Positions 9,101 through 20,390 are shown, counted from the stretch's first letter. The stretch is 64,000 nucleotides of DNA from WHSW01 sp963729075 (GCA_963729075.1 CAVSMU010000010.1:461724-525723); one strand, 5' to 3'. Made by a program: numbers and translations. The notes: generated by a model from the sequence alone, not told the origin.

Positions 9101-9831
9101 GGCGCAGCGACGCCCCCGCCGTCGACGGGCGCCTCCGTCGCCGGGGCCGCGGTCGGGGCGGTGGGCACGGTCTCCGTCGGTGCGACCGCGGCCGGATCGG
9201 TGGGCGGCACGGTCTCGACCGGGGCCGTCTCGACCGGCGCCGTCTCGACCGGGGCGGTCTCGACCGGGGCGACGGCGGGATCGGTGACCGGCGCGACGTA
9301 GGTCGATGCTCCCAGCTCGCCGTTCCGCAGGCGGCGCGCCGCCTCGGCCGCGTCACCGGGGGACGGTCGCAGGTAGCGGATCGAGCCGGCCTCCGGATTG
9401 AAGAGCCCGAGCTTGGCCGCCGCCGCCTGGATCTCCGGGCTCGAGAGCCGGGTCGCGATGTCCCCGCGCAGCGCCGAGTTCAGCCGCTTCAGCTCGTCGG
9501 CTTGGCCGGCGGCGTCGCTCGAGGAGGCGCTGAAGCTGAGGGCCATCACGTTGAGCGCCACGATCCCGATCAGCAGCCCGCCGAGGAGGCCGATCCAAAG
9601 ACGGGACCGGGTCAGCCGGACGACGAGGCCGGAATCGGCGATTCCGCCAACCGCTCCGGCGGTGCGGCCGACCGCCACCGGAACGAAACCGGCGATCGGG
9701 GTGTGCCCGGTGCGGCGGCGCCGAGCCGGGCGCGCGGGCGCGCGGCGGGGCGCCGGCTTACGGGGCGCGGGCTTGCGCGCGGTCGCCGCGCGTCGCGCGG
9801 TCGCCGAGCTCTTTGTCGCCGTGGCCGCCAT
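9097..9831 (-). CDS. FtsL-like septal membrane protein
   Basis: A 244 aa bitopic protein in the ftsL position between rsmH and ftsI. A very basic Lys/Arg/Ala/Pro-rich cytoplasmic tail (residues 1-45) precedes one membrane helix near residues 78-100 (LWIGLLGGLLIGIVALNV). A short extracytoplasmic coiled-coil-like stretch (ADELKRLNSALRGDIATRL) follows. After that comes IQAAAAKLGLFNPEAG, which resembles the FtsL/DivIC end. The last ~80 residues are a low-complexity Val-Glu-Thr-Ala-Pro tail not usual for FtsL. Identity rests on topology and position rather than sequence signature. Confidence 0.75.
   Translation of the reverse strand: MAATATKSSATARRAATARKPAPRKPAPRRAPARPARRRRTGHTPIAGFVPVAVGRTAGAVGGIADSGLVVRLTRSRLWIGLLGGLLIGIVALNVMALSFSASSSDAAGQADELKRLNSALRGDIATRLSSPEIQAAAAKLGLFNPEAGSIRYLRPSPGDAAEAARRLRNGELGASTYVAPVTDPAVAPVETAPVETAPVETAPVETVPPTDPAAVAPTETVPTAPTAAPATEAPVDGGGVAAP
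9211..9270. repeat. Four tandem 15-bp repeats in the FtsL-like tail
   Basis: Four consecutive 15-base units of the type GGTCTCGACCGGGGC (plus strand) encode VETAP/VETVP pentapeptides in the tail of the FtsL-like protein. The unit is a multiple of three, so copy-number changes would lengthen the tail without breaking the frame. Confidence 0.9.
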
Positions 9832-9834
9832 CTC

Positions 9835-10827
9835 CTACCCCTGCCGGTGTTCGCCCTCCGTGCCGGGACTTCCTGCGCCGGGCACCTTCTGCGCGACCCG
9901 CAGGCGCGCGGAGCGCGAACGGGGATTGCGCTCGGCCTCCCGCTCGGTCGGCTTGACCGCCCGGCGCGCGAGCAGCTTCGCCTCGGGCTCGTGGCCGCAC
10001 TGACAGACCGGGAGCTCCGGGGGGCACACGCAGCCACGGGCGAGGTCGCTGAAGAAGCGCTTGACGCGCCGGTCCTCGAGCGAGTGGAACGAGATCGCCG
10101 CGATGCGGCCCCCGTCGCGCAGCGACGACCAGGCCGCCGGCAGGGCTCGGTCGAGCGAGTCGAGTTCGCCGTTGACCGCGATCCGGATCGCCTGGAAGGT
10201 GCGCTTGGCCGGATGCCCACGCCCGAAGCGGTACGCGGGCGGGACCGCGGCGCGGATCGCCTCGACGAGCTCGCAGGTGGTCGCCAGCGGGCGCCGGCGC
10301 ACGATCTCGTCGGCGATCGAGCGTGCGTGGCGCTCCTCGCCGAGCTCGCGGATCGTCGTCTCGAGCCGCTCCCGCGGCCACTCGTTGACGAGCTCGCGGG
10401 CCGAGAGGTCCTGCGTCGTGTCCATGCGCATGTCCAGCGGCGCGTCATAGGAGTAGGAGAACCCGCGCTCCGCGGTGTCGAGCTGAAGCGATGAGATCCC
10501 GAGGTCCATGTAGGCGAGATCGGGACGCTCGCCCTCGGACCCGAGCCGCTCGAGCACGTCGGCGAAATCGGCGGCCACGAAGCGGCTGCGGCAGCCGAGC
10601 TCGGGCTCGAGCTCGGCGTAGCGCTCGGCCGCCGAGGGGTCCCGGTCGACGCAGATCAGGGTCCCGGTCGGGCCGATCCGATCGGCGACCAGCCGGGCGT
10701 GGCCCCCGCCGCCGAACGTGCAGTCGATCGCCACCTCGCCCGGCTGGGGATCGAGCAGGGCCACGAGCTCGGCGGCCAGGACTGGAACGTGCTCGGTGGT
10801 CATGTACATCAGTGTGGCCATCGCCAT
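9835..10827 (-). CDS. rsmH: 16S rRNA m4C1402 methyltransferase RsmH
   Basis: SAM-dependent N4-methyltransferase acting on C1402 of 16S rRNA. The core starts with EHVPVLAAEL and the SAM-binding loop DCTFGGGGHA. YMDLGISSLQLD and the C-terminal ISFHSLEDRRVK are family signatures. The start is uncertain: ATG codons at 10827, 10821, 10809 and 10803 are all in frame. 10803 (MTTEHVP) gives the best family alignment, but none has a strong ribosome-binding site. It follows mraZ by 12 bases. Confidence 0.95.
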   Translation of the reverse strand: MAMATLMYMTTEHVPVLAAELVALLDPQPGEVAIDCTFGGGGHARLVADRIGPTGTLICVDRDPSAAERYAELEPELGCRSRFVAADFADVLERLGSEGERPDLAYMDLGISSLQLDTAERGFSYSYDAPLDMRMDTTQDLSARELVNEWPRERLETTIRELGEERHARSIADEIVRRRPLATTCELVEAIRAAVPPAYRFGRGHPAKRTFQAIRIAVNGELDSLDRALPAAWSSLRDGGRIAAISFHSLEDRRVKRFFSDLARGCVCPPELPVCQCGHEPEAKLLARRAVKPTEREAERNPRSRSARLRVAQKVPGAGSPGTEGEHRQG

Positions 10828-10839
10828 CGTCGAACCCGC

Positions 10840-11283
10840 TCAGGCGCGATCGGGGCCGGCGACGAGCTCCTCCGCCATTCGCTCGGCGTGCTCATCGAGC
10901 TCGCTGTAGTGCTCGGACCACCGGGTCGGATTCCAGATCTCGAGGTGATCGGCGACGCCGACCACCATGCACGGCCCATCGAGGCCCGCGTGCTCGATGA
11001 GGTGCTTCGCGATCCGCACCCGCCCGGCGGAGTCCAGCGACTCATCCTGCGCCGAGGCGTTGAAGCGCCGGTACATCATCCGGCCCTTGCGGCCGAGCCG
11101 GTTGAGGTCGGCGAGGAACCGCTGGCTGAACTCTTCATAACCACTCGGTGTGTAGAGCTCGATGCAGGGGTCGAGGCCGGCAACCAGAACGATGCCCTCC
11201 GACAGCGCGGCCCGGAAGCGGGCCGGGACCGTGACCCGGTCCTTGGTGTCGAGGCTGTGCTCGTACTGACCGCGAAATGCCAA
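10840..11283 (-). CDS. mraZ: Transcriptional regulator MraZ
   Basis: DNA-binding regulator of the dcw operon, 147 aa with two SpoVT/AbrB-like halves. The conserved DxxxR cores are visible as DTKDRVTVPARFR and DSAGRVRIAKHL. The start is a TTG at 11283 (reading AFRGQYEHS), with no obvious Shine-Dalgarno upstream, which suggests weak or structured initiation. MraZ proteins repress their own operon by binding repeated TGGG boxes. Such boxes occur at 11366-11393. Confidence 0.95.
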   Translation of the reverse strand: MAFRGQYEHSLDTKDRVTVPARFRAALSEGIVLVAGLDPCIELYTPSGYEEFSQRFLADLNRLGRKGRMMYRRFNASAQDESLDSAGRVRIAKHLIEHAGLDGPCMVVGVADHLEIWNPTRWSEHYSELDEHAERMAEELVAGPDRA

Positions 11284-11307
11284 TGGCTCGAGGAGGGGGA
11301 GAAATCT

Positions 11308-11350
11308 GGACCGGAGTGGTGAGGTGGGAGGAGCCTCACCACCCCGGTCC
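11308..11350 (-). promoter_or_regulatory. Long hairpin in the mraZ leader
   Basis: An inverted repeat of 17 bases with one mismatch: GGACCGGGGTGGTGAGG, a 9-base loop CTCCTCCCA, then CCTCACCACTCCGGTCC on the minus strand. It lies between the MraZ boxes and the TTG start, so it should form in the 5' leader RNA. No U-run follows on either strand, so it does not look like a simple terminator. It may stabilise the message or limit translation of the start 24 bases downstream. Confidence 0.7.
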
Positions 11351-11365
11351 CTGGGTCAACTCGTA

Positions 11366-11393
11366 TCGCCACGCTAACCCACTCTGACCCACT
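11366..11393 (-). promoter_or_regulatory. MraZ operator boxes (10-bp periodic TGGG repeats)
   Basis: On the minus strand three boxes follow with exact 10-base spacing: AGTGGGTC (11393-11386), AGTGGGTT (11383-11376) and a weaker CGTGGCGA (11373-11366). Direct TGGG-type repeats one helical turn apart upstream of mraZ are the known MraZ binding pattern in other bacteria. This supports autoregulation of the dcw operon. Confidence 0.8.
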
Positions 11394-11569
11394 TTGCAAC
11401 ACAGTCCGTCGGGCGAGATTGGACCCGATCCGTCGGACGGACTTGCTAACCGGGGCAAAGACCCACCGCATCGCGCTTGTGCATGCGGGTTCTGGCCGAC
11501 GGACCGGTACGCCTGGCGATCCCCTGCGGCGCCCGGGCTGCAACCCGTGTTGCAGATAGGCTGCCCCGC

Positions 11570-12529
11570 GTGACCGGCGAGCCGACCTCAGACGGCTCGG
11601 AGACCGGCAGGGTGCCGTCCCCCGGCGCGGACCCGGCGATCCAGCAGGTCCCCGAGCCCGCCGACTTGCCGCCGGTGCCCGAGGACGCCGACGACACCCG
11701 CGGGCATCACCTGCGGCGGCTGCTGCGCCATCCGGTCACCCTGATCGTCGGCGCGATCGTGGTCGCGATCGCGTTCGCCGCCGGGCTGGTCGCCGCCGGG
11801 GCCGCGATCGGCGCCGCCGCCGCGGGCGTGGCGATCCTCCTGACGCTCCTCGTCGTATGGCTGCTCGCCTCCGGCAAGGCGCAGGACGACTTCTACCGCG
11901 CCTACGGCGAAGGGCGAGGCCTCACGCGGATCAGCGGAAAGTCGGACCTCCCACCCCTGACGCCGTTGCTGCGAAAGGGGGACCGCCGCTACGCCCAGCA
12001 GCGCTTCAACGGCGTGCTGCCGGGCGGCGTCGACGGCAGCCTCTGCCTCTACACATACGAGGAGGAGACGCGCGACTCCGACGGCAACGAGCAGACCACC
12101 TACGTCAACTACACGCTGGTGATGACGCAGCTACCGGAAACCACGCCGTTCATGCAGGAGCTCTTCTGCCAGCGCCGCTTCGGCTTCCGGTTCATGGACT
12201 CCATGGAGGACGTGTTCCGCAAGCGCCAGCGAGTCGAGCACGAGTCCGAGGCCGTCGACAAGAAGTTCGAGATCTTCATGGGCCCCGGCGACGACCTCAA
12301 CCGCGCCCGCCAGATCCTCTCCCCCACGTTCCTCGTCTGGCTCGAGAACCACTCGCCCGAGGCCTACGCCTTCGAGCTCGTCGGGGGGTCGCTGGTCTGC
12401 AACGTCAAGGGCCACAAGAAGTCGGCCTCCGAGCTCGACACCCTCTGCACCGCCTCGGCGGCGGTGGCACGCCGGCTCCAGGACGAGGCGACCGAGCTCA
12501 GCGGGACCCCGGCACCGGACGCGTCCTAG
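11570..12529 (+). CDS. Uncharacterised membrane protein
   Basis: About 319 aa when started at the GTG 11570, after which the composition becomes protein-like. The frame is open farther upstream. An acidic, Pro-rich cytoplasmic stretch precedes two adjacent membrane helices (VTLIVGAIVVAIAFAAGLVAAG and a second Ala/Leu-rich one). A soluble domain of ~190 residues with a well-formed alpha/beta pattern follows (LCLYTYEEETRDSDG, YTLVMTQLPET, IFMGPGDDLNRARQIL). No motif I can assign. It is transcribed divergently from mraZ and converges on the HAD gene with six bases between stops. Confidence 0.7.
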   Translation: MTGEPTSDGSETGRVPSPGADPAIQQVPEPADLPPVPEDADDTRGHHLRRLLRHPVTLIVGAIVVAIAFAAGLVAAGAAIGAAAAGVAILLTLLVVWLLASGKAQDDFYRAYGEGRGLTRISGKSDLPPLTPLLRKGDRRYAQQRFNGVLPGGVDGSLCLYTYEEETRDSDGNEQTTYVNYTLVMTQLPETTPFMQELFCQRRFGFRFMDSMEDVFRKRQRVEHESEAVDKKFEIFMGPGDDLNRARQILSPTFLVWLENHSPEAYAFELVGGSLVCNVKGHKKSASELDTLCTASAAVARRLQDEATELSGTPAPDAS

Positions 12530-12535
12530 CCCGGG

Positions 12536-13231
12536 TCAGAACGGCAGCGGGCGGTCCTCGAGGGTGGCGACCGCCCAGTCGGCCGCGGCCGTCCGCAGCG
12601 CCTCCACGTCGTACTCGCCCGTGGCGACGCCGACGACGCGGATCCCGGCGCCGTGCCCCGCCTCGACGTCGCGCGGGGTGTCGCCGATCGCGATCGAGCC
12701 GGCCCGGTCGAACGCGTCGCCCGCGATCCGGGCCGCGCGGTCGAGCGCCTTGCGGCAGACGTCGACGCGCGCGTTTGCGTCCGAGCCGTAGCCGCCGAAG
12801 CTGAAGTAGCGGTTCAGGTCGGCCCGCGCGAGCTTCGTGTGCGCGGCGGGCTCGGTGTTGCCGGTGATCAGCCCGACCAGCCGATCCTCGTCGGCCAGCC
12901 GGCCGAGGAGGTCGGGCACCCCCGGCATCACCCGGTACCCCGGCGAGTGCTCGACCTCCTCGCCGAGGTAGCGCTGTCGCAGCGCCATGAGCTTCGCCAT
13001 CTCGTCGCCCACCGGCTCGCGGCCGAGCGCCCCCCGAAAGCACTCGAGGCCGACCTCGGGGTCGGGGACGCCCTTGCCCGTGTAGTCGGGGACGTTGACT
13101 GAGACGTCGTGGAGCTCCAGGAACGCTCGGTGCCAGGCGCGGTCCGAGGCGCCGCCGGTGTCGATCAGGGTCCCATCGATGTCGAAGAGCAGGGCTGCGA
13201 CCGGCGCGTCAGCCACGGGAGCGGTGCTCAC
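12536..13231 (-). CDS. HAD-superfamily phosphatase
   Basis: A 231 aa haloacid-dehalogenase-fold hydrolase with GTG start. The catalytic motif I is DIDGTLIDT (two Asp), motif II is LITGNT, and motif IV is GDTPRDVEAG. The helical cap between motifs I and II is of the phosphoglycolate/beta-phosphoglucomutase type. The substrate is probably a small phosphorylated metabolite, possibly a sugar phosphate given the pgi-tal-tkt neighbours. The start lies 23 bases inside the pgi 3' end, so the two are co-transcribed. Confidence 0.88.
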   Translation of the reverse strand: MSTAPVADAPVAALLFDIDGTLIDTGGASDRAWHRAFLELHDVSVNVPDYTGKGVPDPEVGLECFRGALGREPVGDEMAKLMALRQRYLGEEVEHSPGYRVMPGVPDLLGRLADEDRLVGLITGNTEPAAHTKLARADLNRYFSFGGYGSDANARVDVCRKALDRAARIAGDAFDRAGSIAIGDTPRDVEAGHGAGIRVVGVATGEYDVEALRTAAADWAVATLEDRPLPF

Positions 13232-14834
13232 GGTAGCGGCGGATCAGCTCGTTGGTGGAGCTGTCGTGGACGAGCTCGCCGTCGCCCTGGAGCTCGGGGA
13301 TGATCCGCTTCGCCAGCACCTTCCCCAGCTCGACACCCCACTGGTCGAACGAGTTGATCCCCCAGATCGTGCCCTGCGTGAACGCCGAGTGCTCGTAGAG
13401 CGCGACGAGACTGCCGAGCGTGCGCGGGTCGAGGCGCTGGGCCAGGATCGTGTTCGTCGGCCGGTTGCCCTCGAACACCCGGTGCGGCACGAGCTCCTCC
13501 GGCGTCCCCTCGGCGCGAACCTCGTCCGGCGTCTTGCCGAACGCGAGCGCCTCGCCCTGGGCGAAGACGTTGGACAGCAGGAGGTCGTGGTGGTCGCCGA
13601 GCGGGTTGAGCGTCTCGTAGAAGCCGATCAGGTCGCACGGGATCAGCTTCGTCCCCTGGTGGATCAGCTGGTAGAACGAGTGCTGGCCGTTCGTGCCCGG
13701 CTCGCCCCAGTAAACCGCGCCGGTCTCGTATTCGACCCGCGCCCCGTCGAGCGTCACGTGCTTGCCGTTCGACTCCATCTGCAGCTGCTGCAGGTAGGCG
13801 GGAAACCGCTTCAGATACTGCTCGTACGGGAGCACGGCCGCCGTCTGGGCGCCGAAGAAGTCGCCGTACCAGACGGCGAGGAGCCCGAGCAGGGCGGGGA
13901 GGTTCTCGCCGGTTGGCGCCTCGAGGAAGTGCTCGTCGACCGCATGGAAGCCGGCCAGCATCTCGCGGAACCGATCGGGCCCGATCGCGACCATCGTCGA
14001 CAGCCCGATCGCCGAGTCCATCGAGTAACGGCCCCCCACCCACTCCCAGAACTCGAACATGTTGTCGGTGTCGATCCCGAACTCGGAGACGCCCTCGGCA
14101 TTGGTCGAAACGGCGACGAAGTGCTTCGCGACCGCGGACTCGTCGCCGTCGAGTCCGGCGAGCGCCCACTCGCGCGCCGTGTGCGCGTTGGTCATCGTCT
14201 CCAGCGTCGTGAACGTCTTCGACGAGACGATGAACAGCGTCTGGGCCGGGTCGAGATCGCGCGTCGCCTCGGCGAAGTCCGTCCCGTCGATGTTGGAGAC
14301 GAAGCGGAACGTCATGTCGCGCCGCGAGTAGTGGCGCAGCGCTTCGTAGGCCATGACCGGCCCGAGGTCCGAGCCGCCGATGCCGATGTTGATCACGTTG
14401 CGGATCGGCTCGCCCGTATGGCCGCGCCACTCGCCGCCGCGGACGCGGTCGGTGAACGCGGCCATCCGATCGAGCACCTGGTGGACCTGCTTGACCACGT
14501 CGGCGCCGTCGACCACGAGCGACCGGTCGCGCGGCATCCGCAGCGCGACGTGCAGCACCGGCCGGTCCTCGGTGACGTTGATGTGGTCGCCGCGGAACAT
14601 CGCGGCGCGGCGCTCGGCGAGCCCGCGCTCGGATGCCAGCTCGACCAGCAGGCGGACGGTCTCGTCGGTGATCCGGTTCTTCGAGTAGTCGAGGTACAGG
14701 CCGGCGGCCTCGGCGGTCAGCCGCGTACCGCGATCCGGATCGGAGTCGAACAGCTCGCGCAGATGGCGGCCCGCCAGCTCGCCGTGGTGCGCCGTCAGCG
14801 CCCGCCAGGCCGCGGTCTCGAGCAGCTCGCTCAT
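13209..14834 (-). CDS. pgi: Glucose-6-phosphate isomerase
   Basis: Interconverts glucose-6-P and fructose-6-P, linking glycolysis to the pentose-phosphate genes around it. 541 aa, the size of long bacterial Pgi. The sugar-phosphate loop IGIGGSDLGP, SKTFTTLETM, VGGRYS and the C-terminal active-site region are all present. The reading frame overlaps the HAD gene at its 3' end and is separated from the tal stop by 54 bases. Confidence 0.97.
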   Translation of the reverse strand: MSELLETAAWRALTAHHGELAGRHLRELFDSDPDRGTRLTAEAAGLYLDYSKNRITDETVRLLVELASERGLAERRAAMFRGDHINVTEDRPVLHVALRMPRDRSLVVDGADVVKQVHQVLDRMAAFTDRVRGGEWRGHTGEPIRNVINIGIGGSDLGPVMAYEALRHYSRRDMTFRFVSNIDGTDFAEATRDLDPAQTLFIVSSKTFTTLETMTNAHTAREWALAGLDGDESAVAKHFVAVSTNAEGVSEFGIDTDNMFEFWEWVGGRYSMDSAIGLSTMVAIGPDRFREMLAGFHAVDEHFLEAPTGENLPALLGLLAVWYGDFFGAQTAAVLPYEQYLKRFPAYLQQLQMESNGKHVTLDGARVEYETGAVYWGEPGTNGQHSFYQLIHQGTKLIPCDLIGFYETLNPLGDHHDLLLSNVFAQGEALAFGKTPDEVRAEGTPEELVPHRVFEGNRPTNTILAQRLDPRTLGSLVALYEHSAFTQGTIWGINSFDQWGVELGKVLAKRIIPELQGDGELVHDSSTNELIRRYREHRSRG

Positions 14835-14888
14835 GCGGGCACCGTCCCTGTCATCCCGCGCGGCACCCTATCGCGGCCGCGGGCGGCC

Positions 14889-15949
14889 TCAGGCGAGCTG
14901 CTTGGAGACCGTGTCGAGCAGCTCGCGCCATGACGCGACGAACGTCTCGGCGCCCTCCGTCTGCAGCCTGGCCGCCAGCGCGTCGACGTCGATCCCGGCG
15001 TCACCGAAGGCCCGAAGCGTGTCTTCGGCGTCGCCGCCGTCGGCCGCCATCGGCTCGCCGACCTCGCCGTGGTCGGCGACCGCGAGCAGGGTCTTCTCGG
15101 GCATCGTGTTGACCGTGAACGGCGCCGCGAGCGCCTCGACGTAGAGCGTGTCGGACGCGTCGGGGTCCTTGGTCCCGGTGCTCGCCCACAGCAGCCGCTG
15201 GGGACGGGCGCCCTCGTTGGCGAGCCGCTGCATGCGCTCGGAGTCGAGCAGCTCGCGATACGCGCGGTAGGCGCGCTTGCCGACCGCGATGCCGAGGCGG
15301 TTGCGAAGCTCGACCGGCGCCTCGTCGGCCACGGCCACGTCCCAGCGGCTGATGAACAGCGACGCCACCGACGGCACGGACGGGTCGAGCCCGGCATCGA
15401 TCCGCCGCTCGACCCCGCGCATGAACGCCTCCGCGGCGCCGAGATACTGCTCGCGGGAGAACAGCAGCGTCACGTTGATCGGCACGCCGGCGAAGATCGA
15501 CTCCTCGATCGCGGTGCGGCCGGCCTCGGTGCCGGGGATCTTGATGTACACGTTGCAGTCCGCCTTCCCGTGGAGCTCCCGGGCCTGGTCGATCGTCGCC
15601 TCGGCGTCGTCGGCCAGCAGCGGCGAGACCTCGAGCGAGACCCAGCCATCGACCTCGTCGGTGCGCTTGTTGATGGGCTCGAACAGCTCCGCCGCGCGGC
15701 GCAGGTCGGTGAGCGCGAGCTCGAAGAACAGCGCCTCGCCCTCGAGCCCGCCGGACGCGAGCTCGTCGATCTGCTCGTCGTACGCTGAGCCGTCGCCGAT
15801 CGCCTTGTCGAAGATCGTCGGGTTCGACGTGAGGCCGGTGACCGAGAGCTCGTCGATGTAGCGCTGCAGCGTCCCGTCGTCGAGCATCGTGCGGGTGATG
15901 TTGTCCACCCACAGGCTCTGGCCGAGCTCGTGGAGCTCCTGCGTCGGCT

Positions 15950-15953
<4 letters not shown>
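14889..15953 (-). CDS. tal: Transaldolase (TalB/long bacterial type)
   Basis: Transfers a dihydroxyacetone unit between sugar phosphates in the non-oxidative pentose-phosphate pathway. The 354 aa protein contains TSNPTIFDKAI, the Schiff-base lysine segment NVYIKIPGTEAG and NVTLLFSREQYLG. This is the actinobacterial/cyanobacterial long form. A second, short transaldolase-like gene lies at 37228-37926. Its start overlaps the tkt stop by four bases, giving a tkt-tal-pgi-HAD operon. Confidence 0.96.
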
Positions 15954-18007
<2,054 letters not shown>

Positions 18008-18029
18008 GGGTGCGTAGATTGCCGGAAAC

Positions 18030-18677
18030 GTGAGCGCGAGGGTAGAAGCCGAGAAGAAGCTCGCCGCGGAGGCGGCCGCGGAGGTGGTCGCCGACGGGAT
18101 GCGGGTCGGTCTCGGCACCGGCTCCACCGTCGCCCACCTGCTCCCGGCGCTGGCCGCGCGCCGGCTCGAGATCCGCTGCGTTGCGACCTCGCCGCGCACC
18201 GAGCGGGCGGCGCGCGAGCTGGGGCTGTCGGTCGAGCCGTTCGCCGACCTCGACCGGCTGGAGATCGCCATCGACGGCGCCGACCAGGTCGCCCCCGACG
18301 GCTGGCTGGTCAAGGGCGGCGGCGGCGCTCACACCCGCGAGAAGATCGTGGCCGCGGCCGCCGAGCGCTTCGTCGTGATCGGCGACTCGACCAAGCCCGT
18401 CGAGCGGATCGTCCCCCCGGTGCCCCTGGAGCTACACCGCTTCGGCCTCCGCGCGACCCTGCGCGAGGTCGGCGCTGCCGAGCTGCGCGAGGGAGCCGAG
18501 CCGACGCCCGACGACGGCGTGCTGGCGGATTACCGGGGGGAGGTCAACGAGCCCGCCCGGCTCGCGGCCTGGCTCGGGGCGGTTCCCGGCGTGGTCGAGC
18601 ACGGACTGTTCTCGCCGGCGCTCGTCAGCGAGGTACTGATCGGGCGCGACGGCGAGGTCGAGCGGCTCGCGCCCTAA
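18030..18677 (+). CDS. rpiA: Ribose-5-phosphate isomerase A
   Basis: Isomerises ribose-5-P and ribulose-5-P. 215 aa from a GTG start. The family signatures are VGLGTGST, IDGADQV, KGGGGAHTREKI and VIGDSTKPV. It is divergent from tkt with 22 bases between the two start codons. It converges on pgl with overlapping stop codons (TAA at 18675-18677, pgl TAG at 18674-18676). Confidence 0.95.
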   Translation: MSARVEAEKKLAAEAAAEVVADGMRVGLGTGSTVAHLLPALAARRLEIRCVATSPRTERAARELGLSVEPFADLDRLEIAIDGADQVAPDGWLVKGGGGAHTREKIVAAAAERFVVIGDSTKPVERIVPPVPLELHRFGLRATLREVGAAELREGAEPTPDDGVLADYRGEVNEPARLAAWLGAVPGVVEHGLFSPALVSEVLIGRDGEVERLAP

Positions 18678-19333
18678 TCGCCCGTCGCGGCGCGATCGCA
18701 AACGAGAACCGCGTTCTCGTCCGGCACCCGGCCGGCCGGGATCGAGGGGTCACCGGCGCGCAGCTTCGCCAGCGCGTCGGGCTTGTCGGCGCCGGTGACC
18801 AGCCAGACGATCTCGCGCGCCGCGGCGAGCGCCGGGTAGGTGAGCGTCATCCGGCGGCGATCCTGGTAGACGCCGGTCAGCGCGACCGGCCGGTCGTCCA
18901 CCTCGAGCACCGGATCGCCGGGGACGAGCGAGGCCGTGTGCCCGTCCGGCCCGAGCCCGAGGTGCACCAGGTCGATGCGCTCCGGAAGCGACTCGCCGTA
19001 CCGGGTGGCGGCCGCGTCGAGGTCCGCGTCGGTGACGGGCATCGCCCGTACCCGCTCGCGCGCCGGCCCCGGGAGGCTGGTGAGCAGGTGGGTCAGGTTG
19101 CGGTCGTCGTCGCCGTCCGGGGCCACACGCTCGTCGACCTGGAAGATCTCGATCAGCTCCCAGTCGAGGTCATGGGCTTCGAGCAGCTCGAACATCCGCC
19201 AGGGCCCGTGCCCGCCGCTCACCGCGAGGCTGAAGCCGCCGCGGGCCTCGACGGACTCGGACGCGGCCGCCGCGATCAGCTCGGCCCCGCGGCGCGCCGC
19301 CGCCTCGGCGTCGGCGAGGACCTCGGCCCTCAA
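18674..19333 (-). CDS. pgl: 6-phosphogluconolactonase
   Basis: Hydrolyses 6-phosphogluconolactone in the oxidative pentose-phosphate branch. The frame is open far upstream over gnd, but a TTG at 19333 overlaps the gnd stop as TTGA. It gives 219 aa, matching the SOL/DevB-type family. Visible features are LAVSGGHGPWRMF, IFQVDERVAPDGDDDRN, HLGLGPDGHTASL and LVTGADKPDAL. The TTG start implies translation coupled to gnd. Confidence 0.93.
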   Translation of the reverse strand: MRAEVLADAEAAARRGAELIAAAASESVEARGGFSLAVSGGHGPWRMFELLEAHDLDWELIEIFQVDERVAPDGDDDRNLTHLLTSLPGPARERVRAMPVTDADLDAAATRYGESLPERIDLVHLGLGPDGHTASLVPGDPVLEVDDRPVALTGVYQDRRRMTLTYPALAAAREIVWLVTGADKPDALAKLRAGDPSIPAGRVPDENAVLVCDRAATGD

Positions 19334-20343
19334 GCTTTCTCGTCGTGGCCGCCGAACTGCTTGCGCATCGCCGAGAGCACCTTGTCGGCGAAGTCGTCGA
19401 GATCGCGGGAGGCGAAGCGGGAGTAGAGCGCGCTGGAGAGCACGGGCGCCGGCACCCCCTCCTCGATCGCGGCGATCGACGTCCAGCGCCCCTCGCCCGA
19501 GTCCGAGACCCGCCCCTCGAAATCCTCCAGGGTCGGGGACTGCTGGAGCGCCTCCGCGGTCAGGTCCAGAAGCCAGGAGCCGATCACGCTCCCGCGGCGC
19601 CAAACCTCGGCCACCTCGGGGATGTCGAGCTCGAACTTGTAGTACTCGGGGTCGGTGAGCGGGGCGGTCTCCGCGTCGGCCTCGCGCGCGTGCAGGCCGG
19701 CGTCCGCGTTCTTGAGGATGTTGAGCCCCTCGGCGTAGGCCGCCATCACCCCGTACTCGATCCCGTTGTGGACCATCTTCACGAAGTGGCCCGCGCCGCT
19801 CGGACCGCAGTGGAGGTATCCATTCTCGGCGGTCGACGGGTCGCCGTCGCGCCCGGGGGTGCGCTCGGCCGCGTCGACTCCCGGCGCGATCGTGGCGAAG
19901 ATCGGGTCGAGTCGCTGGACGGCCTCGTCGGGCCCGCCGATCATCAGGCAGTAGCCGCGGTCGATGCCCCAGACGCCGCCGCTCGTGCCGCAGTCGATGT
20001 AGTCGATGCCGCGTTCGGCGAGCCGCTTGCTGCGGCGCATGTCGTCGCGGTAGTAGGAGTTGCCGCCGTCGATGATCGCGTCGCCGCGCTCGAGCTTCGC
20101 GCCCAGCTCGGTGACGGTCTGCTCGGTGATCTCGCCGGCCGGAACCATGACCCACGCGGCGCGCGGCACAGAGAGCTTGGCGACGAAGTCGTCGAGGGAG
20201 TCGGCGCCGACGGCGCCCTCCTTTGCGAGGGCGGCGACCGCGTCCGCGCTGACGTCATAGACCACGCACTCGTGGCCGTCGCGCATCAGGCGCCGGACGA
20301 GGTTGGCGCCCATCCTTCCGAGTCCGACCATGCCCAGCTGCAC
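19330..20343 (-). CDS. gnd: 6-phosphogluconate dehydrogenase, short form
   Basis: Oxidative decarboxylation of 6-phosphogluconate to ribulose-5-P. The GTG start at 20343 begins directly with QLGMVGLGRMGANLVRRL, the nucleotide-binding loop. IDGGNSYYRDD and CGTSGGVWG follow, and GHFVKMVHNGIEYG is the substrate region. With 337 aa it belongs to the short form, which is often NAD-preferring, rather than the ~470 aa NADP form. It is divergent from zwf across 47 bases, which must hold both promoters. Confidence 0.94.
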   Translation of the reverse strand: MQLGMVGLGRMGANLVRRLMRDGHECVVYDVSADAVAALAKEGAVGADSLDDFVAKLSVPRAAWVMVPAGEITEQTVTELGAKLERGDAIIDGGNSYYRDDMRRSKRLAERGIDYIDCGTSGGVWGIDRGYCLMIGGPDEAVQRLDPIFATIAPGVDAAERTPGRDGDPSTAENGYLHCGPSGAGHFVKMVHNGIEYGVMAAYAEGLNILKNADAGLHAREADAETAPLTDPEYYKFELDIPEVAEVWRRGSVIGSWLLDLTAEALQQSPTLEDFEGRVSDSGEGRWTSIAAIEEGVPAPVLSSALYSRFASRDLDDFADKVLSAMRKQFGGHDEKA

Positions 20344-20390
20344 GGGCCGGATACTAAGCGGAGTGGCCGGCCAATAGTCTGCGACCGAAC

